The translations under genes were made by a program, and so were the position numbers. 22,823 nucleotides of DNA from Anabaena cylindrica PCC 7122. Its GTDB lineage: Bacteria > Cyanobacteriota > Cyanobacteriia > Cyanobacteriales > Nostocaceae. Where the stretch lies: the NCBI RefSeq assembly GCF_000317695.1, contig NC_019775.1:1-22823 (forward strand). The letters are read 5' to 3'. Every line of letters starts with the position of its first letter. The first letter of the stretch is position 1. Positions 1 to 8,143 of this stretch are shown here, piece by piece. The notes under the pieces are model-generated. The model saw nothing but the letters and a program-made list of their open reading frames with translations, was not told the origin of the DNA and searched no databases.

Positions 1-395
1 ATATATTAGATAAAAACTTTTTTTGTGCATCTTCTATCAATCACCCCGCCCCAATGATTTTTATATATTTATGGGGAACTGCTAGGAAGAGTCAGGAGAA
101 AACCATAAAACTAGCGATATCCCAGCTATAATGCAAGGCAATCAAAACCATCTCACCTGACTCATACATTATTTAAGACTTAACAAGCCTTACAGGGCAA
201 AATGGACGGGTAAGTACATCTGTATATAAGTTAGCTGCACAGAAAATATTTACTTACTGCACAGAAAAATATTTACTTAGTTGTTTAGTTTACACCTGTA
301 TTTTAAGTATTTTTAATCTACACTTACTCAATCGGCATTGTGTACATAAACAAACCACCTATTAAGCTAGTCAATTGGTGGTTATATGCGCTTAT
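1..395. repeat. 616-bp inverted repeat, outer (L) part of the right arm; left telomeric region
   Basis: Base n here pairs with base 21944-n of the left arm. I compared all 395 positions by eye and found no mismatch. It holds, from the window edge inward, half of the AT palindrome (1-8), a TGTGCA half-site (24-29), an inverted CCTGACTC/GAGTCAGG pair, and a tandem 22-23-bp repeat (235-279). No convincing coding sequence lies in it. Beyond 395 the match to the other arm stops abruptly. Together with 22603-22823 it forms one arm, because the other arm reads across the join without interruption. Confidence 0.93.
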
Positions 396-426
396 ATGTG
401 GAGGTCTAGGGTGTGGGGTTATTTTG

Positions 427-454
427 ATATCTCTGTACAATCCCTCTTGACATT
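427..454 (-). promoter_or_regulatory. Orphan copy of the TTGTA-type operator
   Basis: Read on the minus strand this begins AATGTCAAGAGG, followed by ATTGTACAGAGATAT. It matches two other copies in the plasmid (20131-20157 and 19006-19032) at nearly every position. Those two lie in promoters; this one lies between the inverted repeat and the 3' end of a minus-strand gene, with no gene start next to it. On the plus strand it contains TTGACA, but I see no good -10 box about 17 bp downstream. It may be a remnant promoter or a binding site with a structural role near the telomere. Confidence 0.6.
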
Positions 455-464
455 ATTCTGTAAT

Positions 465-1028
465 TTAACTCGCGGCTAATAATTTTTTATATTCCCGTGC
501 TAATTCTTCAGCAGTCATGCCAGATAGATCAACATTCTCTATTTCTTTAGGTTCTGCGGGGTTGTCGATTACATACCCTTTCGACTCAACACTCTTAATG
601 GCTATATTTGGATCAAGTAGGTAATAGAAGCCATACTCTCTTTCCAACTTGCTATGGACATTTATAGAACTAGATAAAGCTGCTATGGCTCTAAAATTTA
701 GATCCTTTTCCTCTTCTAGTTGGTTTAGTAAGAGGTTGCTTAATTTTTCTCTAATCTTGGTATTTACTAAACATCCAGTAATAGAATTTTTAGAAATTAT
801 CTTAATCCAGTCTTGGCTAAAATCAATATCACTTAGTTCTGATTCAACTTCTATCTTTACCTCTTGTACTGCATCCTTGATAGGGTTCAGAATAAGACTA
901 TCTTGATAGTCCTTATACCACCTGTATAACGTCCGTCTGGGGATTTTAGAGGTCTTCTCAATCTCACCAATCTTTATTCCTTTTTTGAGCAATTCAAATA
1001 TTCTTAATTTATCCTCTTTATTAGCCAT
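465..1028 (-). CDS. HTH DNA-binding protein, 187 aa
   Basis: The first 45 residues look like a helix-turn-helix of the resolvase or small-terminase kind: a helix around KLRIFELLKKG, then a GEIEKTSKIPRRTLYRWYK recognition segment ending in the usual R-x-L-Y-R-W. The rest is helical and acidic with no motif I recognise, and it ends in a short LSGMTAEELAREYKKLLA helix. The 5' region holds TGNCAC-type half-sites that could be its own operator. It lies downstream of the replication gene on the same strand, separated by a hairpin. A role in control of replication or as a terminase-small-subunit-like DNA binder is possible; neither is shown. Confidence 0.75.
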   Translation of the reverse strand: MANKEDKLRIFELLKKGIKIGEIEKTSKIPRRTLYRWYKDYQDSLILNPIKDAVQEVKIEVESELSDIDFSQDWIKIISKNSITGCLVNTKIREKLSNLLLNQLEEEKDLNFRAIAALSSSINVHSKLEREYGFYYLLDPNIAIKSVESKGYVIDNPAEPKEIENVDLSGMTAEELAREYKKLLAAS

Positions 1029-1035
1029 ATCAGTA

Positions 1036-1087
1036 TAGTGTCATTTTATTTTACTATTATGGCACTAAATCTGGCACAGTGTCACAG
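1036..1087. promoter_or_regulatory. Candidate operator upstream of the 187-aa HTH gene
   Basis: TAGTGTCAT at 1036-1044 and ATGGCACTA at 1059-1067 form a 9-bp inverted pair with one mismatch. Just upstream, TGGCACAGTGTCA at 1072-1084 is a further near-palindrome with the same TGNCAC half-site. The set lies directly in front of the ATG at 1028, where an autoregulating HTH protein would bind. Regulation is inferred. Confidence 0.45.
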
Positions 1088-1124
1088 CCTAAAAGCCAGC
1101 ATTGCTCCTATGTGAATGTGAATT

Positions 1125-1147
1125 AGTCCCCCAAAGTTAGGGGGACT
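1125..1147 (-). terminator. Hairpin downstream of the replication gene
   Basis: AGTCCCCC (1125-1132) and GGGGGACT (1140-1147) form a perfect 8-bp GC-rich stem with a 7-nt loop. It starts 7 nt after the stop codon of the large minus-strand gene. There is no clean U tract, so termination efficiency is uncertain; a 3'-end stabilising hairpin is the alternative. Confidence 0.55.
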
Positions 1148-1153
1148 AGATTG

Positions 1154-4100
1154 TTAACAACTAGCTAACATATCTAAAGCAGCATCTCTTAAAAGTACAT
1201 CCTCCAAAGCTTTAGCCCAAAGCTTGATATGCTCTCTCAATTTGATGCCGTAGCCTTCAATTACTTCCTTAGCATCATCAAGATTTTTGCTATTTATTAA
1301 ATGCTGCACAAATTGGAATTTTACGCTAAATTCGGCATCCTCTTGATGAATATCTCTTATCAAAATTCGTTCCGAGTTGCGAGACTGTTTAGGCTTTGGC
1401 TCTACCAGATGCTTTTCACTTTCCTCAGTTGCCACAGTGTTGTCAAATTTCAATAGCTGCCTATGCCCCTCATGCCATTTGCTTTGTGCTATCTGTAAGG
1501 CTTTTATGCTTTCAAAATTAGCACCAATTACATTTTGTAGAATATCTTGTAATGCTCTATTATGTATTGCCTTATCTTCAGTGAGGAAACCAAAATTATC
1601 TGCCCTAGCTATTGATGCTTCTAGTTTCTCCACAACCTTGACTGCTTCCCAGTAATCATTTGAATTGATAGCAACAACCAAAGCATCTTCAAACCATCTT
1701 CTAGTACCTGAGTAATCTTGCGATTGAATATCCTTACTCATTACGTGGGATAGCTCAGAAGGAATTTTAAACTGTGCGAGTATCTCCTGTTCCTTGGCTA
1801 TTTCTAATGCTTCTTTAGCTTGCCATGCAGTAAACACAGCCTCCCTACCATCTGGAATGGGTATAGCAGCACCATTGGCATCTAAAGCTAGTTTTTCTTG
1901 TTGGTTGCCTTTCTTATCTGTGTACACTGTTACCTCAAAATCAGGAGCAGCCAACCCATGCACCCTTACCCGCTTTTTGGCTGTCTTGCCTTCCTTCTGC
2001 ACTTCTACAGTAATTTGCCCCAACTGTGGCAACTTGTACCCAATCAAACCAACCAATCGACGCAAGATAAACATATTGCTTGGCTGTGCTTCTTTTGGAT
2101 CATGAAAATCACAGATAAATAGTTTTAAATCACCCATGTTTTTTCTGACAGCATTACCAGCTTCTACTGCTAGAGGATGATATTCATGTAATCCATTGGC
2201 GGCTAAAACTTCTTTGATTCTGCAAATATTAACAAGAGAAGCAATTTTAGAAGCCATTAGCTTTTGATTATCATCCCAGATTGCTCTATGTCCATCACCG
2301 TTTTTTTGAGCATAGTTGATATAATTTTTATCCTGCCTTGGAAGACTGCTATCAAAGTTATTAATCAAATAGTGCCTTTTAATTTCCGTGTACCAACCCT
2401 CATCATTTTTTCTAGCCAGTTCTGCATCAACTGGTATTTGGTAAGTTTTGGCTAAATTAGCTTTATCTTTTTGATATCTTTCCTCTTGTGTAAGTGTGGC
2501 TTTTTTGTCTAATTCTTCCAGTTTGTCATCGTCAATATCAGCAGCTACTTCTATCTTCTCTAGGTGAGTATCGTAGGTTTCTTGGCGTGTTTCCTTGACT
2601 GGTAAAATGCTGTATTCTTCCTCCTCATCTTTCTTTAGATTAATAATTTCATGCCCTTCTGCTTTCAAATCTTCTAATATCTGAAAGCGATATTTATTAA
2701 ACCCGTCGTTAATCAAAGCTCCACAAATTGCCCAGTGAGTAAGATAAATATTTTCAAAGCTACCCTCTAGGCTTTCCTCAAATCCCATCTCAACCAATAA
2801 CTGAACATTAGCTTTATCTTTCTTGTATTCTCCTGCTAGAAGTGCCTTAACTGATGTTGCACCATTGCCGATTTTATTACTATTAATCCCAGTGGGAGAA
2901 ATATATAAATAGCGTGGCACTGCTTTACGATATCGGCTTAAGTGTTGCCTTACTGAGTCGCAAGCTTGAACACCTTGGAAGATACCAAAAACACAATCAA
3001 AATAATCAAAATCTAAACTTACACCTGTTTCAATAGTTGGACTACAAACTACTATCTGATAGCCTTCTATTGATTCTTTAAAATGATTCAAAGCACCATA
3101 AGCAGGATGTCCAGGTTCACCAACCGTGAGGCTATCAATTCTTAATATCTTGACATCTGGTAATAATTTTTTAACGTGGGCTTCTATTACTTGAGTTCCC
3201 CATGTTGACCGGGCTTTTTGTCCACTTGTACAGAGCATGATTTTTTCACCAGCTTCTAATTTTTTTAGTAAATCAGAAACTAATCTAGCTGGGTTTTTAT
3301 CTGCATAATTGTAGACTTTCCACTTATCCTTATCATCTCTGACGTAGTTGTTTAGTATGCCAAAAGTCTTAACTTCATCGTCAATCTGATTAACGATAAA
3401 ATCAATTCCGTCGTCTCGTAAATCAGCATCAGCAATGATAATTTTACCACCGGACTGATGAATAATGTTGAGTAGTTTTTTGAACTGCTTTAGAATAGCA
3501 ACTCTCTTTTTTCTGCAAGTTTTACTATTTAAAACGTGCCATTTAAGTTGCTGTATTTCATCCAATATTAAATAACAGCCTTTCCAATCTTCTGGGTTAA
3601 GCTTTAACAAGCTGTCAATACATAATCCTAGATGTCTTTTGTGACCCTCTTCCGATCTCTCATCTATGTACTGTAATCCTAAATCGTCACAAATAGCCTT
3701 ACCCAACGCTACACGGTGCGTAACAAGCAATACTTTCCTTTCTCCACTGTAGACAAGTGGACTAACAATATGATTAATATAGCTAGTTTTACCCGCACCC
3801 TTATGAGCTTTTAGCCACAGTAAAACCCAATCAGAAGATAATTTAAAATCTGGTTTTCTATTACCTTTCTCATCTTCTACTAACAGATATTTTCTATCTA
3901 GTTCAACATCGGGAGGATAGGTTAATTGTTTTAGTTGTGCAGTTTTCCACTCATGGAACTTTTTGCAATTGCGATATATTTCATCAACTTTACCTACACC
4001 GCAATTAACAAGAATATCATCCAAGCCCTTACCAAGTTGATGCTCCCAACTGGCAACGTTAACAGAGCATGACCGATACTGTAGCAACTTACCAACTTTA

Positions 4101-5023
4101 TCAATTTGAAGATTTACGTTACGAATAGTTCTGCGTTTATTATCAGAGTCAAAAGCAAAAATAACCTTTCTTTTGCTACCTAAGAAGGGTATAAGCTGCG
4201 GTATCAGGTGGGGCTTACCAATCTTGTTTCCTTCTGAGTCTTTTGGTTGTCTACAGACAAGTGTAACGCCAGAAAAACCAATACAAACATAACCAGCCGT
4301 TAATCCTGCTAGAGTCTTTTTAACACCTTCTGTCAGCATTACAGCAACATTGTTCTCTATTACCCAATTCCAGAATATAAGAGGCTTCTCTACTACATCC
4401 TGATAGTTTTCTGGTAAACTTACCCCGGCTTTAGCTGCTATTAGCTCCCAAATATTACTAGAAACTTTTAAGAAAAAACACTCAGGAATCGTTTCTGGTG
4501 GTTGCTCATACTTTATAGTTTTCCCATCTTTATCGGTTCTAGGTTTATTGGGCTTGAAACATCCCCACAGACTATCAGAACCGTCTACTAGATTAATCCC
4601 ATTACACCACCATCCACCTAAATTAAGATGCCCGTAGCGGTTCATCCAATAGCTTGAAAGTCTGCCAGTGTTGAGGCGGTCAAGCTTGTCTGAGTACAAT
4701 AAATAGTCATAAGCTAAATTACCTGACAAGCTAATTACATTTAATGCTGCAAGCTCAGAGTCAACACCTGAACTAATTACCAGTTCTTCCCAGTGCTGGC
4801 TATCAATATGATCCGGTTTAGTCTGTTCTGGTTTAACCTGTTCTGACTTAACCTGTTCTGGTTTAGCTATTGGCAATAATTCCTGATGCCTACGCGCTCT
4901 CTTGATTCTTGCTTTTAATCTATTGGTCTTTCTAAAGGCTGATACCAGCGAACAGGAGAATAGAACCTGCCACAGCTTTTTGATTAGTTCAGAATTAAAT
5001 AATGAAGATGTAGAAAGTATCAT
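1154..5023 (-). CDS. CyRepA1-type plasmid replication protein (DUF3854 primase-like plus helicase)
   Basis: At 1289 aa this has the layout of the cyanobacterial CyRepA1 family, which includes Slr7037 of Synechocystis plasmid pSYSA. A DUF3854/TOPRIM-like segment shows VMLTEGVKKTLAG (about 228-240, E232) and VIFAFDSDN (about 287-295), then GLDDIL near 333. An SF2-like helicase part follows, with Walker A HKGAGKTS (407-414), Walker B YLILDEI (484-490) and a QHLSRYR arginine motif further on. It should prime and unwind DNA at the plasmid origin. The N-terminus holds a short imperfect KPEQVKSEQVKPEQTKP repeat. The ATG is preceded by a G-rich Shine-Dalgarno and overlaps the upstream small gene by 4 nt, suggesting translational coupling. 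The family call is by motif recognition, not by search. Confidence 0.9.
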   Translation of the reverse strand: MILSTSSLFNSELIKKLWQVLFSCSLVSAFRKTNRLKARIKRARRHQELLPIAKPEQVKSEQVKPEQTKPDHIDSQHWEELVISSGVDSELAALNVISLSGNLAYDYLLYSDKLDRLNTGRLSSYWMNRYGHLNLGGWWCNGINLVDGSDSLWGCFKPNKPRTDKDGKTIKYEQPPETIPECFFLKVSSNIWELIAAKAGVSLPENYQDVVEKPLIFWNWVIENNVAVMLTEGVKKTLAGLTAGYVCIGFSGVTLVCRQPKDSEGNKIGKPHLIPQLIPFLGSKRKVIFAFDSDNKRRTIRNVNLQIDKVGKLLQYRSCSVNVASWEHQLGKGLDDILVNCGVGKVDEIYRNCKKFHEWKTAQLKQLTYPPDVELDRKYLLVEDEKGNRKPDFKLSSDWVLLWLKAHKGAGKTSYINHIVSPLVYSGERKVLLVTHRVALGKAICDDLGLQYIDERSEEGHKRHLGLCIDSLLKLNPEDWKGCYLILDEIQQLKWHVLNSKTCRKKRVAILKQFKKLLNIIHQSGGKIIIADADLRDDGIDFIVNQIDDEVKTFGILNNYVRDDKDKWKVYNYADKNPARLVSDLLKKLEAGEKIMLCTSGQKARSTWGTQVIEAHVKKLLPDVKILRIDSLTVGEPGHPAYGALNHFKESIEGYQIVVCSPTIETGVSLDFDYFDCVFGIFQGVQACDSVRQHLSRYRKAVPRYLYISPTGINSNKIGNGATSVKALLAGEYKKDKANVQLLVEMGFEESLEGSFENIYLTHWAICGALINDGFNKYRFQILEDLKAEGHEIINLKKDEEEEYSILPVKETRQETYDTHLEKIEVAADIDDDKLEELDKKATLTQEERYQKDKANLAKTYQIPVDAELARKNDEGWYTEIKRHYLINNFDSSLPRQDKNYINYAQKNGDGHRAIWDDNQKLMASKIASLVNICRIKEVLAANGLHEYHPLAVEAGNAVRKNMGDLKLFICDFHDPKEAQPSNMFILRRLVGLIGYKLPQLGQITVEVQKEGKTAKKRVRVHGLAAPDFEVTVYTDKKGNQQEKLALDANGAAIPIPDGREAVFTAWQAKEALEIAKEQEILAQFKIPSELSHVMSKDIQSQDYSGTRRWFEDALVVAINSNDYWEAVKVVEKLEASIARADNFGFLTEDKAIHNRALQDILQNVIGANFESIKALQIAQSKWHEGHRQLLKFDNTVATEESEKHLVEPKPKQSRNSERILIRDIHQEDAEFSVKFQFVQHLINSKNLDDAKEVIEGYGIKLREHIKLWAKALEDVLLRDAALDMLASC

Positions 5024-5292
5024 GCTACACCCCCAATTAAGTGAGTGTTAGCAGAATTTAAAACAGCGTCGTATTCTTTCTTTTTTAACCACCTGAACCA
5101 TCTACCACAATCAGAGCAGTATTCCCCCGCAGCGTGTGGTGAGCTTGGTGGCTGTTGTCTAATCTCTTTTCTGGGATGTTGACAGATTATAGTAGAATCT
5201 ACTATAATACTGTTATATAAAAAAGATTTATTTGGTAAAAAAACAACCCGTTGATTGTCTGAGATTTGATTTATTTGTTTTACATTTTTCAA
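5020..5292 (-). CDS. Small zinc-finger-like protein coupled to the replication gene
   Basis: 90 aa, unknown family. The C-terminal half carries a Cys/His cluster: ICQHPRKE, then EYCSDCGRWFRWLKKKE. The CxxCGRW element looks like half of a small zinc ribbon. I accept a TTG start at 5292 because an AAGGGAG Shine-Dalgarno lies 8 nt upstream and there is no in-frame ATG; the nearby ATG at 5286 is out of frame and is followed at once by TAA. Its stop overlaps the ATG of the replication gene (ATGA arrangement), so it could be a leader that sets translation of the replication protein. Function not known. Confidence 0.7.
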   Translation of the reverse strand: MKNVKQINQISDNQRVVFLPNKSFLYNSIIVDSTIICQHPRKEIRQQPPSSPHAAGEYCSDCGRWFRWLKKKEYDAVLNSANTHLIGGVA

Positions 5293-5913
5293 AGCCTGTA
5301 ACTCCCTTTTCTCTCTAGAGTTACTGGTTATTCTTTTTACTAAATTACTTTTACTTAATTTAAGTATTGACGCGGCTATCTAAAATAGGTAAGATAGGAA
5401 GATATTTAAAATTGTTAAATTGTAGGCTGTTGCCTGGTTTCCTTTGGTGTTTTGTCGCAAACAAAACAGGAAAATATCTCTTGATAAGCGTCAACGGGTA
5501 ATTTTTCAATCAAACGACCTGTAACAGTTTTTTTTTGTCTGCTGCTAATAGCTATCGGCGGACTGCTTTTAGCGGCTTAGAAAAAGCTTACGTTTTAAGC
5601 GTAACATATTAATACAGTATTAGTACAGCTTCTGATAAGTTCAATCTATACTTATTGCTTATCTACTAAGCTGGGTTAAAAACCTCGAAACCATCAATGT
5701 AGCCGCTTTAATGTTCCCGGTATACTTAAAATTTTAACCAATAATCAAAACTTATCATAAGCTAATAGATAGGTTTTATTTATAGTTTGAAAAAATTCTA
5801 TTAAGTAGCCTAATAGATAAGATAGACTTATAGTCTATTGGATACTTATATTAAAAGTATTATATATTCAATTATCAAGGTTCAGTGGTTGGGGTGCGAT
5901 CGCATTCCAGAAA
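5293..5913. promoter_or_regulatory. Non-coding region upstream of the replication operon; candidate origin or control region
   Basis: About 620 bp without a credible ORF. It contains a TAATACAGTATTA palindrome (5610-5622), a TTACG/CGTAA inverted pair near 5588-5604, and two direct copies of CTAATAGATA near 5762 and 5810 within a stretch rich in CTTATC/GATAAG. In pSYSA an antisense RNA controls the CyRepA1-type gene from the 5' region, so such control is possible here. I could not identify a clear promoter or defined iterons. The location next to rep makes it a candidate origin only. Confidence 0.4.
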
Positions 5914-6234
5914 CTAAGCAGCAGCACTGCCACCGTTTCTATCACGTAAATATTCCCAAATACGTCTAATTTCGGCTTGCCATGCTTCCCTATCATCCTC
6001 AGCGTGTTGGATATCGTGCATGGTTATCTCTGTCAAGCTGGCAACATCGGCTGTTAGGTTGTCAATTTTGGTAGTTAGTTGGTCAACTTTTACGGTTAAG
6101 TTACCAATACTTTGTGTATTAATTGTTTGCTGTTCTGCTACTCGGTCAAGTTTTATGGTTACTTGATTAAGGTTAGTAGCAGTTTGCAGTAGTAAGTCCT
6201 CTATTTGGTCTAATCGGCTTGGTTGGTTGGTCAT
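5914..6234 (-). CDS. Coiled-coil protein, 106 aa
   Basis: Residues about 5-75 show a strong heptad pattern (LDQIEDLLLQTATNLNQ, then repeated NLTVKVDQLTTKIDNLTADVASL), consistent with a parallel coiled-coil rod. The C-terminus is a short charged segment with EAWQAEIRRIWEYLRDRN. Proteins of this build are common in cyanobacteria and have no assigned function. It follows a ribbon-helix-helix gene by 29 bp on the same strand, so the two probably share a transcript. Oligomerisation of a partner or a toxin-antitoxin-like role are both open. Confidence 0.75.
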   Translation of the reverse strand: MTNQPSRLDQIEDLLLQTATNLNQVTIKLDRVAEQQTINTQSIGNLTVKVDQLTTKIDNLTADVASLTEITMHDIQHAEDDREAWQAEIRRIWEYLRDRNGGSAAA

Positions 6235-6263
6235 GATTTGGTTAGGGTGCGTGGGTGTAGTCG

Positions 6264-6467
6264 CTAAACAGCTTTATTTTTATCTTCAGATATGTAACCC
6301 AACTCAGACAATCTATCTTTTAAAAGCTTATTTACAGCCGCATTAGAACTCATGAGTTGATCATCTGCATAACTATCAACGGCTGCGGCAATCTCATCTA
6401 TAAGTCTGATTGACCTTGCTGTTGTAGGTCGTTTTTGTCGTGGCATATAAGCTGTAGTCATTATCAA
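6264..6467 (-). CDS. Ribbon-helix-helix DNA-binding protein, 67 aa
   Basis: A short strand ARSIRLID followed by two helices (EIAAAVDSYADDQL and SNAAVNKLLKDRLSEL) matches the CopG/MetJ/Arc ribbon-helix-helix fold, which binds DNA as a dimer of dimers. Three N-terminal methionines (residues 1, 3 and 8) leave the start open. The upstream region has ATACCA/TGGTAT repeats that fit an autoregulatory operator or, as for ParG or ParR-type proteins, a centromere. No partner ATPase is next to it. It probably forms an operon with the coiled-coil gene downstream. Confidence 0.75.
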   Translation of the reverse strand: MIMTTAYMPRQKRPTTARSIRLIDEIAAAVDSYADDQLMSSNAAVNKLLKDRLSELGYISEDKNKAV

Positions 6468-6488
6468 TATCTTTATAGTAGGTTATCC

Positions 6489-6610
6489 ATACCAATGTAA
6501 CATCAATTAATACTATTCTGGTATCACAATCATATTGATTTGGTTTATATATCGTCAAGGCAGTCATAAACTAACTTGATATTGTTTTCATACCAAAATG
6601 ATATCAATTA
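6489..6610. repeat. Direct and inverted ATACCA repeats; candidate operator or centromere
   Basis: Two 21-bp direct repeats start ATACCAA and end ATCAATTA (6489-6509 and 6590-6610; 17 of 21 positions equal). An inverted TGGTAT lies at 6519-6524, with further ATTGAT and TTGATAT half-sites between. The block lies upstream of the ribbon-helix-helix gene, a natural position for its binding sites. The rest of the intergenic stretch to 6793 holds one CTTGTATAG core at 6682-6690 and no ORF. Confidence 0.5.
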
Positions 6611-6793
6611 CGCTATATTAAAAATAAGTCAGATAACTTTCACGTTACCCGTCTGATATCTTCAAAAATCACCCTATAAGACTTGTATAGCAAGGGATTG
6701 AGAGATTAGATCGGACACAGTGACAGATAACCCTGACTTTATACGACCGATTACCAACTGATTGCCGAACGAGTACCGTCTGAGGTGTGAAGG

Positions 6794-7156
6794 ATGCCAA
6801 GAAAACGACGCAATAACAAGGGTTTTGATGACCTGTTCACTGATTACTGTCTGACAAAAACCGAGTTAACCGACATTTTAGGAGTAAGTAGAGATTCAAT
6901 CGTTAGATGGTCAAAATTAGCACTTTACCGTATTCCCAGTTTTAGGGATGCTTACCCGAAAAAATCAGACGGTGACGCAGACAACGAAGCACCACTAAAC
7001 CCTTACCAATGCTGGGTAATTTCAAGAATAGCCCGTGATTTTGCCAAATTAGGAACAGCCGAACGGGTAAGGCTAGGAATAACCAAGAATACTCAAAATT
7101 ACTCAGTTTATACGTACCGGACAGCACTTAGAAACCTTAACAAAATAGCAGCGTAA
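6794..7156 (+). CDS. HTH DNA-binding protein, 120 aa
   Basis: A basic N-terminus (MPRKRRNNKG) precedes a helix-turn-helix at about residues 20-42 (LTKTELTDILGVSRDSIVRW), similar to MerR or excisionase-type winged HTHs. The remainder is helical and basic, with no domain I recognise. AAGG lies shortly before the ATG. The next gene starts 4 nt after the stop, so they are co-transcribed. It is the first gene of the long plus-strand block and may regulate it; this is inference. Confidence 0.75.
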   Translation: MPRKRRNNKGFDDLFTDYCLTKTELTDILGVSRDSIVRWSKLALYRIPSFRDAYPKKSDGDADNEAPLNPYQCWVISRIARDFAKLGTAERVRLGITKNTQNYSVYTYRTALRNLNKIAA

Positions 7157-7159
7157 ATC

Positions 7160-7891
7160 ATGCCAGCAACTACCAAAACAACCACAACCCGTCGCAAGAA
7201 AACCCCAATAGCACCAGTTGAACCCATGCCAGCAACCCATACAGAAGCATCAATATCTGAAGTCTGCAAGGCTGAAAGCGTTACAGAACAGGCTTTCAGA
7301 CTGGCTTTAGCTGAAATTAGACCGGATGATTTTGACTCTATTAAGGCTATCCCCACAACCCAGTCAGAACAGGTGTTAGCCACACTCACAGCCACATCTA
7401 AAGCACTACCATCCCACGCCGTCCCCACAGATACCACATTAGAAACTGCTGAAAGCACTACACCACAGGTATTACAGCCAGCACCGGAAACAGCCCCAAA
7501 AACTGAGGATCAGCCTCAAAACTCCGACATAGTGGCATCTGGTGGTAATTCCCAAATCAACCAATCAAACCAACCTGCTAACGGAACAGCCTTGACCACT
7601 GCGTTAGATGAGATTATTGCCAATTCGGAAGAAGCGATCGCACTTGCTGATTTAATTGCCGTTTACCGCAATGAGCAAATCCTAGCCAATGCTGACACCA
7701 GAGATAAGGAACTGGTAGCGAAGTTAAGAGAGCAACGCAACGACGCTAGACACGCAACTTTTGACCGTCTGAGGGATTTGAACGCAAAACAACCCATTGC
7801 ACCGGAGTTACCCGAACTAGACAGCACCCTAGATGATGAAATAGCCAATTTAGCCCGTGAACTGGGAAAGCAGCTACATACCAGCAGATAA
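7160..7891 (+). CDS. Pro/Thr/Ala-rich protein with a coiled C-terminus, 243 aa (zero-frame product)
   Basis: The first about 130 residues are low complexity, rich in T, P, A and Q, and probably disordered, starting with a basic TTTTRRKK stretch. From about 145 the protein is helical and charged (LTTALDEIIANSEEAIALADL, EQRNDARHATFDRLRDL). No family recognised. Six codons before the stop the reading frame passes over G-GGA-AAG, a canonical -1 slippery heptamer, and a clearly coding -1 frame continues to 8049. The gene may therefore give two products, 243 aa and about 296 aa. Confidence 0.7.
   Translation: MPATTKTTTTRRKKTPIAPVEPMPATHTEASISEVCKAESVTEQAFRLALAEIRPDDFDSIKAIPTTQSEQVLATLTATSKALPSHAVPTDTTLETAESTTPQVLQPAPETAPKTEDQPQNSDIVASGGNSQINQSNQPANGTALTTALDEIIANSEEAIALADLIAVYRNEQILANADTRDKELVAKLREQRNDARHATFDRLRDLNAKQPIAPELPELDSTLDDEIANLARELGKQLHTSR
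7864..7870 (+). promoter_or_regulatory. G-GGA-AAG -1 ribosomal slippery heptamer
   Basis: The zero-frame codons GGA (7865-7867) and AAG (7868-7870) with the preceding G form X-XXY-YYZ exactly in phase. The same heptamer drives the phage lambda G/G-T frameshift. Slippage here would add 59 codons and end at TGA 8047-8049. AACTGGG at 7860-7866 can pair with CCCAGTT at 7892-7898 and might act as a stimulator. Frameshifting itself is not shown by sequence alone. Confidence 0.6.
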
Positions 7892-8049
7892 CCCAGTTAG
7901 AGCGCCAAATTAAGGAACTGAAGGCACGGCATAAGCCAAAACCAAGGATTAACCTTTTACTACCCTTTGACCTGATTAACGCCACCTTAGAGGGCATTGC
8001 CAGCTTATTTACACCAGATGGAGACTACGACGATGATCATGATTTTTGA
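7870..8049 (+). CDS. -1 frame extension of the 243-aa protein (59 codons)
   Basis: This frame has no plausible start codon of its own: a TGA lies at 7858-7860 and there is no ATG, GTG or TTG before the coding part. Its translation is nevertheless protein-like, with a helix QITQLERQIKELKARHK, then RINLLLPFDLINATLEGIAS and an acidic tail GDYDDDHDF. It makes sense only as a C-terminal extension reached by -1 slippage, or as the remainder of a gene split by a one-base deletion. The amphipathic LLLPFDLINATLEG part may be a docking segment. Confidence 0.55.
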   Translation, partial: AATYQQITQLERQIKELKARHKPKPRINLLLPFDLINATLEGIASLFTPDGDYDDDHDF

Positions 8050-8143
8050 TTGCCTCAACAACTGTTTAGCTCACAGTGTCAATTTTCTGCTTCAAGGCAA
8101 CTATGCCAATGTCTACTGATTACCCAGAACATCCAAGAAAAAA

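Noticed and set aside
465..5292. Prophage genome (small terminase-like HTH, lambda slippery sequence)
   Set aside because: No large terminase, portal, capsid or tail gene was found anywhere in the window; a CyRepA1 plasmid fits better.
7108..7458. 116-aa minus-strand frame and similar opposite frames in 6942-7997
   Set aside because: They lie opposite well-supported plus-strand genes and have low-complexity Val/Ser/Ala content typical of shadows.
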